This document shows, piece by piece, positions 8,574-15,852 of a stretch of 64,000 nt of DNA; position 1 is the stretch's first letter; each line of letters begins with the position of its first letter. The notes beneath the pieces were generated by a model. The model worked only from the letters and a program-made list of their open reading frames with translations, was not told the DNA's origin and searched no databases. The position numbers were made by a program, and so were the translations under genes. Origin of the DNA: Abditibacteriota bacterium (lineage in GTDB: Bacteria; Armatimonadota; UBA5829); the NCBI GenBank assembly GCA_017445025.1, contig JAFSVJ010000084.1, positions 1-64,000 of the forward strand, read 5' to 3'.

Positions 8574-8599
8574 AAACTCCCTGTATGGGAGCTTTTTTT
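8574..8599 (+). terminator. Intrinsic terminator
   Basis: Stem AACTCCC / GGGAG plus seven T, 12 bases after the stop at 8562. Confidence 0.85.
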
Positions 8600-8716
8600 G
8601 CTATATTAACATATAATAGCCTGTCCTTATAAAAGTCGGTTTATAAGACAAAATAACCATTAAAAAAAGGGGATTGTTCTCGCAAAGAACAAACCCCATA
8701 TTGATTAAAAATATTG

Positions 8717-8740
8717 ATAAGGAGAAGGTTTTCTCCTATT
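8717..8740. terminator. Symmetric hairpin, possible bidirectional terminator
   Basis: AATAGGAGAA / TTCTCCTTAT-type stem in the gap 8563-8909. A second hairpin, ACTCCC-aaaaa-GGGAGT, lies at 8763-8779. Either could end minus-strand transcription from the prepilin unit. Confidence 0.5.
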
Positions 8741-8784
8741 AAAAACAGAACAAAAAAAACAAACTCCCAAAAAGGGAGTCTGTC

Positions 8785-8902
8785 TGTCCCCTTAAACTCG
8801 AAGAGTTTGGGGGGGGTGGCATTTGCGAAGCAACCTCCAAGGGCTCCCGAAAAGTTGAAGCATCTGCGAAAACTTTTTGGGAATGGGAAGGAGGGGGGGA
8901 TG
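8785..8902 (-). repeat. Two-hairpin scaffold, copy 2, invaded by a CCCAAAAAGTT palindrome
   Basis: In reverse orientation: TGTCCCC, AAACTC-gaa-GAGTTT, GGGGGGGGTGGC, ATTTGC-gaa-GCAA, then an interruption at about 8834-8889, then GGGGGGATGG. The interruption contains the 47-base sequence 8841-8887, which is the exact reverse complement of 12844-12890. So a palindrome of one family sits inside a hairpin arm of the other. Confidence 0.8.
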
Positions 8903-8909
8903 GATATTT

Positions 8910-9131
8910 TTAGTTTCCGGGGTGAGGACCGGGTTGTGCGGGACCTGCTCCACCGCCGTCTATTGACCAACCTGCGGGAGGTTGAGCAACTGCACCTGTT
9001 GATGGCGGTAAACCCTCAGAGGTAGTAACGTCTTTCTTTGCACCGCTGCAAGCCCACCAAATAACACCAACAATAAGAATACAAGCAACTATAATCCCTA
9101 CTACAAGGGGAGTCGGTAAGTTTTTTTTCAT
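8910..9131 (-). CDS. Small one-pass membrane protein with GWSIDGG motif
   Basis: A 73-residue protein: MKKNLPTPLVVGIIVACILIVGVIWWAC, a short linker, then QPPAGWSIDGGGAGPAQPG. One transmembrane helix, with the tail probably outside. A Cys closes the helix, but no clear lipobox was judged. Its leader AAAGGTGAAAAAATG is almost identical to that of the plus-strand paralogue at 12471. It follows the intact prepilin on the same strand, giving a prepilin / small-protein pair mirrored by the copy at 11608-12701. Function unknown; an accessory of the pilus-like system is inference from position. Confidence 0.78.
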   Translation of the reverse strand: MKKNLPTPLVVGIIVACILIVGVIWWACSGAKKDVTTSEGLPPSTGAVAQPPAGWSIDGGGAGPAQPGPHPGN

Positions 9132-9168
9132 TTTTTCACCTTTATTCCATAAATTTTATATCAGTATA

Positions 9169-9198
9169 AAAAAAGGAGTTAGGAAACTCCTTTTTTTA
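9169..9198 (-). terminator. Hairpin between prepilin and small membrane protein
   Basis: AAAGGAGTT / AACTCC stem with T-runs on both sides. It probably attenuates transcription from the prepilin into the downstream small gene. Confidence 0.75.
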
Positions 9199-9208
9199 TG
9201 ATTGCCAA

Positions 9209-10024
9209 TTACTTCCAGTAGTATTCGTAGTAAAGTTGTGGATTCCAGTATTCAGAGGTTTCACCCCAACTGTTGTTGCCTGAAGCGTCACATTTACCAT
9301 AACCGGCACCTATTTTAGTATCGTCACCTAAACCGGTTGTTCTGTAAAGATCGTTTGGAACTAAAGCTCTATACATCTTTGCGTGACCGTCTAAGAAACC
9401 GGCGGGAGTTTTTCTGTTATGTCCCTTGTTAGAAACACCTCTGTAGTAGAAAAACTGCATTGATTCGATGATTGCAACGGATTCGCCCGGGTTTTCATAT
9501 TCGGCAAGAGCTTCACCTTCTTTTCCCCAGTAGTCAGTTCCACCGGCCCAGAAGGGGTAAGGGCTTGGCCCACAGACATAAGCACATGTCCAAAATGAAT
9601 CACTGTAACCTTTGTTGCTGGGACATTTAAATACGCCGGGGTTCTTTCCGGTTCTTTTTCGAGCTTGATCATTATCGGTCCAGGTAATGTTATCTCCCTC
9701 TGCTAACCATTTGGCGTATGAACCGTTTCCTGCTACATAGTCATATAAACAACCTATACCGTTGGGACGACCGTCAGTTAAGTAGGCTGAAAAACATGCA
9801 AGATATGCACCTGAACCTTGTCCGTAGCATCTTGGTGTTGTTTCATCCCAGTCGTCCATGTAAAGTAATAATCCTGTGCAGATATTCTTTACATTGGACA
9901 AACAGTTGTTTCCTCTTGCTTTTTCTCTTGCTTGGGCGAATACGGGGAATAGAATTGCAGCAAGTATGGCAATAATGGCTATTACTACCAACAATTCTAT
10001 TAAGGTAAAACCTTTCTTGAACAT
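9209..10024 (-). CDS. Type IV prepilin-like protein with H-x9-DG motif (DUF1559-like)
   Basis: A 271-residue protein with a classic class III signal: MFKKG, then [20 protein letters not shown], with the prepilin peptidase site after Gly5 and the conserved Glu five residues into the mature protein. The segment [12 protein letters not shown] after the helix and the later [12 protein letters not shown] (H, nine residues, DG, near residue 202) are typical of DUF1559-like pseudopilins, known mainly from Planctomycetota-type and Armatimonadota genomes. The globular part is rich in Trp, Tyr and Gly. The start is fixed by AAGGAGG. Two tandem promoters with palindromic operators lie upstream. A second, broken copy is at 11608-12351. 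No pilus assembly genes are in the window. Confidence 0.9.
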   Translation of the reverse strand: MFKKGFTLIELLVVIAIIAILAAILFPVFAQAREKARGNNCLSNVKNICTGLLLYMDDWDETTPRCYGQGSGAYLACFSAYLTDGRPNGIGCLYDYVAGNGSYAKWLAEGDNITWTDNDQARKRTGKNPGVFKCPSNKGYSDSFWTCAYVCGPSPYPFWAGGTDYWGKEGEALAEYENPGESVAIIESMQFFYYRGVSNKGHNRKTPAGFLDGHAKMYRALVPNDLYRTTGLGDDTKIGAGYGKCDASGNNSWGETSEYWNPQLYYEYYWK

Positions 10025-10072
10025 TGTTAATGTTCCTCCTTTTTTTTATTTTAAATTGTTTTTTTTATAAAA

Positions 10073-10088
10073 ACTTGGGTGTCCAAGT
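10073..10088. promoter_or_regulatory. Palindromic operator, site 1
   Basis: ACTTGGGTGTCCAAGT, 14 bases downstream of the -10 of P1, where a bound protein would block transcription. It has the half-site geometry of AraR-like GntR or LacI-type operators (inference). Confidence 0.75.
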
Positions 10089-10101
10089 AATTACCATTAT
10101 T

Positions 10102-10131
10102 ATTATACCACAAATAAAACTTATTTGTCAA
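10102..10131 (-). promoter_or_regulatory. Prepilin promoter P1
   Basis: Minus strand: TTGACA (10126-10131), an 18-base spacer and TATAAT (10102-10107), with operator site 1 just downstream. Confidence 0.8.
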
Positions 10132-10196
10132 GGGGTAAAGTTGGTTTTTTTTAAACCGGAAAATATATTATGACAAAATTTGTTTTTAAAAGTTTA

Positions 10197-10212
10197 ACTT
10201 GGGCGTCCAAGT
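10197..10212. promoter_or_regulatory. Palindromic operator, site 2
   Basis: ACTTGGGCGTCCAAGT, 124 bases upstream of site 1 and in the same position relative to promoter P2. Confidence 0.75.
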
Positions 10213-10224
10213 TATGACATTTAT

Positions 10225-10254
10225 ATTATACCACAAAACAAAACCATTTGTCAA
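10225..10254 (-). promoter_or_regulatory. Prepilin promoter P2, duplicate of P1
   Basis: Minus strand: TTGACA (10249-10254), an 18-base spacer and TATAAT (10225-10230). The surrounding sequence ATTATACCACAAA..TTTGTCAAGG is shared with P1, so promoter and operator were duplicated in tandem. Confidence 0.8.
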
Positions 10255-10340
10255 GGCTTAAAACCACTTTTTTTAAAAAAATTAAAAAAAATTATTTTTT
10301 TTAGTTTCTGTTCTTTTTGAAACAGATTAATAATGTTTAA

Positions 10341-10356
10341 ACTTAGACGTCCAAGT
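10341..10356. promoter_or_regulatory. Palindromic operator, site 3
   Basis: ACTTAGACGTCCAAGT, 144 bases beyond site 2. No matching promoter is visible on either strand next to it. It may be what remains of a third unit cut off by the recombinase insertion. Confidence 0.65.
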
Positions 10357-10430
10357 TCAATTACAATATTAAAGACCAATATAAAAAAAGTTTTGTTCCA
10401 AAGTTTAAAAAAATTTTTAATTATAGATTT

Positions 10431-11477
10431 TTAATAATCTATTTTAAACAATTCGTTTTTAATAATATCATCGCTTAAATGTATATAATAATCCATGGCA
10501 ACGGATTTTTGCTTATGACCACAGGCAAGGTCTATAATGGCAAAATTAACTTTATCTTGCAAAGCCATAACAAAAGCCCTTGATAAGAAGGTGTGTCTGC
10601 AACTGTGAGTTGAATGGTTCATACCTAATTTTTTTATATATGTATTTATGGCTGAAATTATGGATATACACTTTGCAGAATTATAATCCATAAGTTTTGT
10701 GCTATCACCATAGTTGTTATTCAATAAATATTTAATAATATGTTTTATTTTTGGATGTATATAAACTTTTCTGATACTGCTTTCGGTTTTTCCGTCTCTT
10801 ACAAACATATAATCTTCTTTTAAATGGACGTCTGCTCTTTTCATATTTAGGATTTCACTCACTCTGCAACCTGTATATAATAATATTAATAATAATCTTG
10901 CATGTCTTTTGGCATATATATCACCCTTATTCAGTAAATCCCAAAGTTTCTCAATCTCTTCATAAGTAAATACACTTTGTTCTCTCTTCTTGGGGGTCTT
11001 TTGTCCTTTGCTTGATAAAAGGGAAACTATATTTTTGTCTATTATTTCATTTTTGAGAGCATATTCAAAAATCGTGTTGAGCACCATTTTGAACTGTAAA
11101 AATGTGGGTTTTGTATAGCCGGACAATTTCTCATTCAGATCCTTATATTTTATTGAATTGATTGGTGTGTTAAAAAGACTCTCTAAGGTTTTGGCAGTTT
11201 TTCTGTATACAATCAAAGTGTTTTCCGGTATGTTGTTATTGACTTTTTCTTTATATATAATATTATAAATATCTTTAAGTGTTATATGTTTTTTATTCTT
11301 ATTTCCCGCAATATAATTGTTTAAATAGTTTTCCGCTTCTGTTTTTGTGGCAAAACTGCCCAATAATTTTCTTTTCCTTTTATTATTATCTATATAAGAA
11401 GGGGTATAAACTAAATAGGGTTTATCTCTTCCGTCTTTAACTTTATAAACAGTCCCTTGATTTTGTCCCCGTTTCAT
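10431..11477 (-). CDS. Tyrosine recombinase / integrase, solitary
   Basis: A 348-residue phage-type integrase. The N-terminal part (GTVYKVKDGRDKPYLVYTPSY, LLGSFATKTEAENYL) looks like an AP2-type arm-binding domain, followed by a SAM-like core-binding domain. The catalytic domain carries R205 (TGCRVSE), probable K230, H291-x-x-R294 (HSCRHTF), H321 (ACGHKQKSVA) and a nucleophile at Y330 or Y331, so it appears active. No excisionase, relaxase or other mobile gene is nearby. It lies between the intact and truncated prepilins, next to the point where the second prepilin lost its first codons. AT-rich codon use stands out from the prepilin genes. No clear att repeat was found. Confidence 0.93.
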   Translation of the reverse strand: MKRGQNQGTVYKVKDGRDKPYLVYTPSYIDNNKRKRKLLGSFATKTEAENYLNNYIAGNKNKKHITLKDIYNIIYKEKVNNNIPENTLIVYRKTAKTLESLFNTPINSIKYKDLNEKLSGYTKPTFLQFKMVLNTIFEYALKNEIIDKNIVSLLSSKGQKTPKKREQSVFTYEEIEKLWDLLNKGDIYAKRHARLLLILLYTGCRVSEILNMKRADVHLKEDYMFVRDGKTESSIRKVYIHPKIKHIIKYLLNNNYGDSTKLMDYNSAKCISIISAINTYIKKLGMNHSTHSCRHTFLSRAFVMALQDKVNFAIIDLACGHKQKSVAMDYYIHLSDDIIKNELFKIDY

Positions 11478-11503
11478 AATTTCCTCCCTGTGTTTTTCAT
11501 AAT

Positions 11504-11532
11504 ATTATAACATAAATATATAATTTTTTCAA
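11504..11532 (-). promoter_or_regulatory. Promoter of the integrase gene
   Basis: Minus strand: TTGAAA (11527-11532), a 17-base spacer and TATAAT (11504-11509), 27 bases ahead of the integrase start. Confidence 0.75.
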
Positions 11533-11607
11533 TTTTTAGTTATAGAGGAAAACAGGGTTGTCGTTATGTGGTCAACATTATATAATTTTTAAATATAAAT
11601 TATCATA

Positions 11608-12351
11608 ATAGCCATTATTGCCATCCTTGCTGCAATTCTATTCCCGGTTTTCGCCCAAGCAAGAGAAAAAGCAAGAGGAAGCAACTGTCTATCTAACGTA
11701 AAGAATATAACCACCGGTTTAATGCTTTACATGGATGACTGGGATGAAACAACACCAAGATGCTACGGACCTAACTCAGGTGCTACAGTAGCTACTTTCG
11801 GTGCCAAATTAAACGATGGTCGTCCTAACGGTATCGGTTGTTTGTTTGACTATGTTGCAGGTCAAAACGCCTACGCAAACTGGTTAGCAAAGGCTAACAC
11901 TCAAACTGGTAACAACGCCCCCGGTGTTTTCAGATGTATGAGTAACAAAACATACAGTGAAACATGGTGGACATGTGCTTACTTCTGTGGACCAAGCCCT
12001 TACCCCTTCTGGCCCGGTGGAACTGACCACTGGGGAAAAGAAGGAGAATCATTAGCTTCTTATGACAACCCCGGTGAATCTGCTGCTATTATCGAATCAG
12101 CACAGTTCTTCTACTGGAGAGGAATTGCTAACAAGGGACACAACAAAAAGACTCCTGTTGGTTTCTTAGACGGTCACGTAAAGATGTACCAAGCTTTGAC
12201 ACCTAAAGAATTATACCGTGACAACAACCAAGGTTACGACTGGGTAATCAGTGCAGGTTTTGGTCCTTCCGACGCTGCCGGAACCAACAGCTGGGGTCAA
12301 ACAAGCGAATATTGGAACCCACAAGTATTATACCACTACTACTGGAAATAA
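11608..12351 (+). pseudogene. 5'-truncated prepilin (second copy)
   Basis: The reading frame encodes [34 protein letters not shown] and then an H-x9-DG protein (HNKKTPVGFLDG) closely matching the intact prepilin at 9209-10024. The first 14 codons ([14 protein letters not shown]) are missing. Identity starts at ATAGCC at 11608 and the upstream sequence is unrelated, with an in-frame stop at 11596. The first internal ATG (11722) would give a cytosolic fragment without pilin helix. The body is otherwise undamaged, so the loss looks recent. The cause is probably the integrase-bearing insertion on its left. Confidence 0.88.
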
Positions 12352-12362
12352 TATATAGTAAG

Positions 12363-12392
12363 AAAGGGGTTTAACAACTCCTTTCGTTCTTA
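12363..12392 (+). terminator. Hairpin after the truncated prepilin
   Basis: AAAGGGGTT / AACTCCTTT stem with one G-U pair and a T-rich tail. It mirrors the hairpin at 9169-9198. Confidence 0.65.
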
Positions 12393-12406
12393 ATGATAAT
12401 GTAATA

Positions 12407-12442
12407 AAAAATAGTTTTATGTTTTCATAAGACTATTTTTTA
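12407..12442 (+). terminator. Second hairpin before the small membrane protein
   Basis: AAAAAATAGTTTTATG / CATAAGACTATTTTTT, a near-perfect 16-base stem ending in T, just upstream of the gene at 12471. Confidence 0.65.
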
Positions 12443-12470
12443 TATAAAATCAAAGATAAAGGTGAAAAAA

Positions 12471-12701
12471 ATGAAGAAGAATTTACCATTACCTGTAGTT
12501 ATAGGTGTTATAGTGGTTGTTCTCGTAATTGTAGGCGTAATATACGCTGTTGCAATTCGACCTAAAGACGCTGTCACTGACGCAAACGGTTTACCCATAG
12601 GTGAAGTTCATCCGGCACCTGCAGGTTGGTCAATCGACGGTGGTGCTCCCGGACAACCCGGACCTCAAGGCCCCGGCGTTCCCCAAGGTGGCGCTCAATA
12701 A
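12471..12701 (+). CDS. Small one-pass membrane protein with GWSIDGG motif (mirror copy)
   Basis: A 76-residue protein: MKKNLPLPVVIGVIVVVLVIVGVIYAVAI, a linker, then HPAPAGWSIDGGAPGQPGPQGPG. An upstream in-frame GTG at 12462 overlaps the ribosome binding site AAAGGTG, so the ATG at 12471 is used, as in the paralogue at 9131. It follows the truncated prepilin exactly as the other copy follows the intact one. It still has an intact frame and its own terminator. Whether it is transcribed now that the prepilin promoter is gone is unclear. Function unknown. Confidence 0.78.
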   Translation: MKKNLPLPVVIGVIVVVLVIVGVIYAVAIRPKDAVTDANGLPIGEVHPAPAGWSIDGGAPGQPGPQGPGVPQGGAQ

Positions 12702-12713
12702 TAAAAGTTATTA

Positions 12714-12740
12714 AAAACTCCCAATTTGGGAGTTTTTTTT
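12714..12740 (+). terminator. Intrinsic terminator
   Basis: AAACTCCC-aattt-GGGAGTTT and eight T, 13 bases after the stop at 12701. Confidence 0.9.
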
Positions 12741-12843
12741 GTATCTGTCAGTTAATTTGCAACTGTCACCCCCTAAGTAGTAGGGGTGGCAAAATGAAAA
12801 ATAAACGATAAGCTTTAGGCTTTTCCTATCTATACCCCTCCTT

Positions 12844-12930
12844 CCCATTCCCAAAAAGTTTTCGCAGATGCTTCAACTTTTCGGGAGCCCTTGGGTCGTT
12901 TCGCTATTCGCTCAACTTTTTGGGAATGGG
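12844..12930. repeat. Long CCCATTCCCAAAAAGTT palindrome with nested sequence
   Basis: Outer arms CCCATTCCCAAAAAGTT (12844-12860) and AACTTTTTGGGAATGGG (12914-12930) pair perfectly over 17 bases. Bases 12844-12890 are the exact reverse complement of 8841-8887. The gap 12702-13402 holds no gene and is made of such modules. Confidence 0.85.
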
Positions 12931-12988
12931 TCCTTAAAAGAAAATTTGCGGTTGCAAATTCAGTTCAAAGAGGGTGAGACTAATAACT

Positions 12989-13063
12989 TGGTTGTTGGCT
13001 TAGGTTATTAGGCTTCTATCGTAAAATTTGCAGTTTTGCAAATTTTACTCCTGACCACCCACC
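12989..13063 (+). repeat. Module GGTTGTTGGC..CTGACCACCCACC, copy 1
   Basis: Conserved flanks enclose a hairpin GTAAAATTTGC / GCAAATTTTAC. An inverted copy lies at 24194-24263 with a slightly different hairpin (GTAAATTTGC / GCAAATTTAC). Confidence 0.8.
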
Positions 13064-13147
13064 ACAATCCACATCCCGAAAAGTGGAGTTTACGACACTT
13101 TTTGGGATGAGAAAGAGGGTGAATCTAACAACTGAGGCTTTTTTCCG

Positions 13148-13194
13148 CAACAGAGCCTTTATCTCGCAAAACGAGGGAATGCAAAAGGGGAGAT
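13148..13194 (+). repeat. Module AACAGAGC..TTTATCTCGC, copy 1
   Basis: CAACAGAGCCTTTATCTCGC, then a CTCGCAAAACGAG palindrome, then GGAATGCAAAAGGGGAGAT. The second copy is at 14531-14575. It is followed by a CCCCCCTTACGTAGTAGGGG stretch at about 13199-13220. Confidence 0.75.
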
Positions 13195-13269
13195 ATCACC
13201 CCCCCTTACGTAGTAGGGGAAGGTATTTTTTTCTGTTTAGGGGGGCATGTTTTTCTTACTATCTATAAG

Positions 13270-13298
13270 TTGAAAAAAATAGCCAAAAATGGTATAAT
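13270..13298 (+). promoter_or_regulatory. Promoter of the first glycosyltransferase
   Basis: TTGAAA (13270-13275), a 17-base spacer and TATAAT (13293-13298) with extended TGG. Near-identical to the lysS promoter. The leader is about 100 nt. Confidence 0.8.
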
Positions 13299-13402
13299 AT
13301 TTATGTGTATATGTAACTAATTTTATGTTTAATAATTAGTTTAAGTTTAGATTATCAGTTTAAATACTACATTCTTTATTTTAATATATAATAGGTGTTA
13401 AT

Positions 13403-14512
13403 TTGATTTTTGCCATTTTGGATAAGGAGAAAAGCAGTCAGGAATTTGCAAGAAAAGAACTGGCTGAGTTGATTATCAGTAAGGGTCATAGTGTTTTTGT
13501 GGGAGGAGTTAAAGACTCCATTATCAATAAATATTACAAGGATCACAACATTACTTTTTTTAATCTTTCCGTCACCAGAAACAGTCTTAATCCCTTTAAA
13601 GAATTGGCTTCCGTTCTCACGGTTTATAAACAAATTAAAAAACACTCCGTGGAAAATGTCATTATATACGGTATCAAAAAACATTTCAGCTTTACCTTAG
13701 GCTCTCTCTTTGGAGGAGCAAAAAATATAATTTGTATTATAAACGGTAGCGGAAACCTTTTAATGATGGGGGGTATAAAAGGCAAAATCCTGCGAGCCTT
13801 AGCCTTTCCCTGTCTCCGTTATGCCTACAAAAGATGCCTTGCAGTCTGTTTTCAGAATAATGATGACTATATAGAATTTCAAAAGAAAAAATTAATTAAT
13901 GACAAAACTAATGCTTTTGTCACCAATGGGTCCGGAGTTAATTTGTCCGCATTCCCCTTCTCCCCCATGCCACAAGAAAATCGGTTCCTTTTTTTATCTC
14001 GCATTACTCCCTCAAAGGGTATCAGAGAATTTCTTTCCGCAGCTCGAAAAGTCAAAGAAAAATATCCCGACTGTATTTTTGACGTGGTAGGGCAAATTGA
14101 CAATGTGGTTGAAAAGAACTGCACAGACCTTGTCCAAAACGCCATAGAAGAAAATCTTATAAACTATTACGGATATAAAAACAATGTTGCGGAATGTATT
14201 GAAAAAGCAAGGTTTTTTGTCCTTCCCTCTTATTACAGAGAAGGGGTCCCCCGCTGTATATTAGAGGCGCTGTCTTGCGGACGTCCCATTATCACCACAA
14301 ATTGGCAAGGTTGCAAAGAAACTGTTATGTCAAATGAAAACGGTTTTTTGGTCCCTATAAAAAATTGTGAAGCCATAGCCGAAAAAATGATTTGGCTTAT
14401 TGAACATCCAAAAGAAGCAGAAATTATGGGGCAAAAGTCCCGCAAATTAGCGGAAACGAAATTTGATGTAAACAAGATAAACGAAACACTGATAGGAAAG
14501 TTTGAGGAATAA
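13403..14512 (+). CDS. Glycosyltransferase, GT4-like
   Basis: A 369-residue GT-B fold glycosyltransferase for cell-surface polysaccharide. The C-terminal nucleotide-sugar domain is clear: FLFLSRITPSKGIREFLSAARKVKEKYPD, then FVLPSYYREGVPRCILEALSCGRPIITT with the E-x7-E signature. The N-terminal acceptor domain begins MIFAILDKEKSSQEFARKELAELI. The start is a TTG at 13403 with AGGTG five bases upstream; no ATG fits the N-terminal fold. It is the first gene of the polysaccharide cluster and has its own promoter. Donor and acceptor sugars cannot be predicted. Confidence 0.87.
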   Translation: MIFAILDKEKSSQEFARKELAELIISKGHSVFVGGVKDSIINKYYKDHNITFFNLSVTRNSLNPFKELASVLTVYKQIKKHSVENVIIYGIKKHFSFTLGSLFGGAKNIICIINGSGNLLMMGGIKGKILRALAFPCLRYAYKRCLAVCFQNNDDYIEFQKKKLINDKTNAFVTNGSGVNLSAFPFSPMPQENRFLFLSRITPSKGIREFLSAARKVKEKYPDCIFDVVGQIDNVVEKNCTDLVQNAIEENLINYYGYKNNVAECIEKARFFVLPSYYREGVPRCILEALSCGRPIITTNWQGCKETVMSNENGFLVPIKNCEAIAEKMIWLIEHPKEAEIMGQKSRKLAETKFDVNKINETLIGKFEE

Positions 14513-14530
14513 AGGATAAGCTTTCGTATC

Positions 14531-14575
14531 AACAGAGCATTTATCTCGCAAAGCGAGGGAATGCAAAAGGGAGAT
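14531..14575 (+). repeat. Module AACAGAGC..TTTATCTCGC, copy 2
   Basis: AACAGAGCATTTATCTCGC, then a TCGCAAAGCGA palindrome, then GGAATGCAAAAGGGAGAT. A partial third copy (CAACCTTTATCTCGC..GAATGC) follows at about 14597-14625. Confidence 0.75.
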
Positions 14576-14691
14576 GGGCTTTTTTGCCTCAATTCAACCT
14601 TTATCTCGCACCGGAGTGAATGCTCTTATACTTAGTTGTTGGATTAGATTGTTTAAAAAACTTAAAATATTATATATAAAGTGAAATAGTA

Positions 14692-15852
14692 ATGAGAATT
14701 GTTTTTTTATGTGTAGATGTGCCATGGATGTTTTCTAAAGCCAGTCAATGGCGACATCATCAAATTATAGAGGCTTTAAAAGAAAATCATACAGTAAAAG
14801 TTATTGCCTTAAGCCCTAAAAATATAGAGGAATATAAAAAAAAATATAAAACAGATGCGGAATACATTGAATGTTATATGCCTAGGGTAAAAAAGATAGA
14901 TTATTTCCGCAAATCCCTAATATTGCCCCATTTCCCCAAACCTATCAAGTCCGGCTCACTTGAAGAAGCTATCCGAGAATTTGCTCCGGATGTGATTTTC
15001 TATACCTCAATAGGATTTTTCCCCTATGTCAGAAATCTAAATGTTAAAAAAGTTTTCTCCGTCAACAAAGTTCTCTATATGTATTACCAGAGATTGGCAC
15101 TTATAGAAAATTGGTTCAACGGTTTTTTCCTCAAAAAAAGATGTTATTCCATAGGTGCTTGGGAACGACGGGCCTTTATGGAATCGGATATGATACTCTT
15201 TTCCGTAATCAATGATATGGCAAACGTTAACTCCAACATGCAACTTCTAACTCCCAGCTATTATCTCCCCGCCTACATAGACAAGGTGGACTTTGGTCCT
15301 CTTTGTGAAAAGAAAAATATCATTATCTACGGAAATTACAACTCCATTGCGGGAAAAATAATGATAAAAGATTTTCTCGACAACATTCACCCCGCCATAA
15401 AGAAAAAATACCCGGACTACAAAGCTTACGTGGTGGGTTTAGGCTCTGAGAAGCTTACCACAGATGAAAATATTGAAGTTTCTACTCTCTTAACGGAAGA
15501 GATACTAAAAGATGCCCGTGCTTTACTGTTGCCTTACAGAGTTCGAACAGACATGCAATTTCCCGCCATAAAAGCCATGAGTTATGGTGTTCCTATTATA
15601 GGTTTTGATAAAACTATGGATTTCTTTGCTGTTCGAAAAAAAGACGAATATTGCATTTCCGCCAAAAACCGAAACGAGCTTATAACTAAACTCCTAAAAG
15701 CCTTTGAATCCGACCCACCCCTTGAAAAAGTCAGAGAAAATGCCTTTAATTATGTAAAAGAACACTATACCAAGGAACTCTTTAAAAAGACCTTAGCTGA
15801 CAGTTTAGACAAATTACAGGATAAAGTCACCTATATCAAAAGAAAATCATGA
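14692..15852 (+). CDS. Glycosyltransferase, GT4-like, divergent
   Basis: A 386-residue GT-B-like protein. The N-terminus MRIVFLCVDVPWMFSKASQWRHHQIIEALKE fits the acceptor-binding half. The C-terminal half has NIIIYGNYNSIAGKIM, then ILKDARALLLPYRVRTDMQFPAIKAMSYGVPIIGFDKTMD, equivalent to the GT4 donor domain but with a less typical E-x7-E region. No recognisable Shine-Dalgarno. It overlaps the next gene by four bases (ATGA), so it shares a transcript with the MBL and Mrr-like genes. Confidence 0.75.
   Translation: MRIVFLCVDVPWMFSKASQWRHHQIIEALKENHTVKVIALSPKNIEEYKKKYKTDAEYIECYMPRVKKIDYFRKSLILPHFPKPIKSGSLEEAIREFAPDVIFYTSIGFFPYVRNLNVKKVFSVNKVLYMYYQRLALIENWFNGFFLKKRCYSIGAWERRAFMESDMILFSVINDMANVNSNMQLLTPSYYLPAYIDKVDFGPLCEKKNIIIYGNYNSIAGKIMIKDFLDNIHPAIKKKYPDYKAYVVGLGSEKLTTDENIEVSTLLTEEILKDARALLLPYRVRTDMQFPAIKAMSYGVPIIGFDKTMDFFAVRKKDEYCISAKNRNELITKLLKAFESDPPLEKVRENAFNYVKEHYTKELFKKTLADSLDKLQDKVTYIKRKS

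Noticed and set aside
8714-9025. Plus-strand frame overlapping the 73-residue membrane gene
   Set aside because: It runs through mobile palindromes and antisense to a gene with clear paralogues and leader sequence.
10064-10430. Left att site or lost prepilin head next to the integrase
   Set aside because: No sequence encoding FTLIELLVV and no convincing direct repeat with the 11540-11607 side could be found by eye.
13199-13220. CCCCCCTTACGTAGTAGGGG-type hairpins as specific transcription terminators
   Set aside because: They lack T-runs, occur far from gene ends and vary in orientation, so they are better treated as repeat modules.
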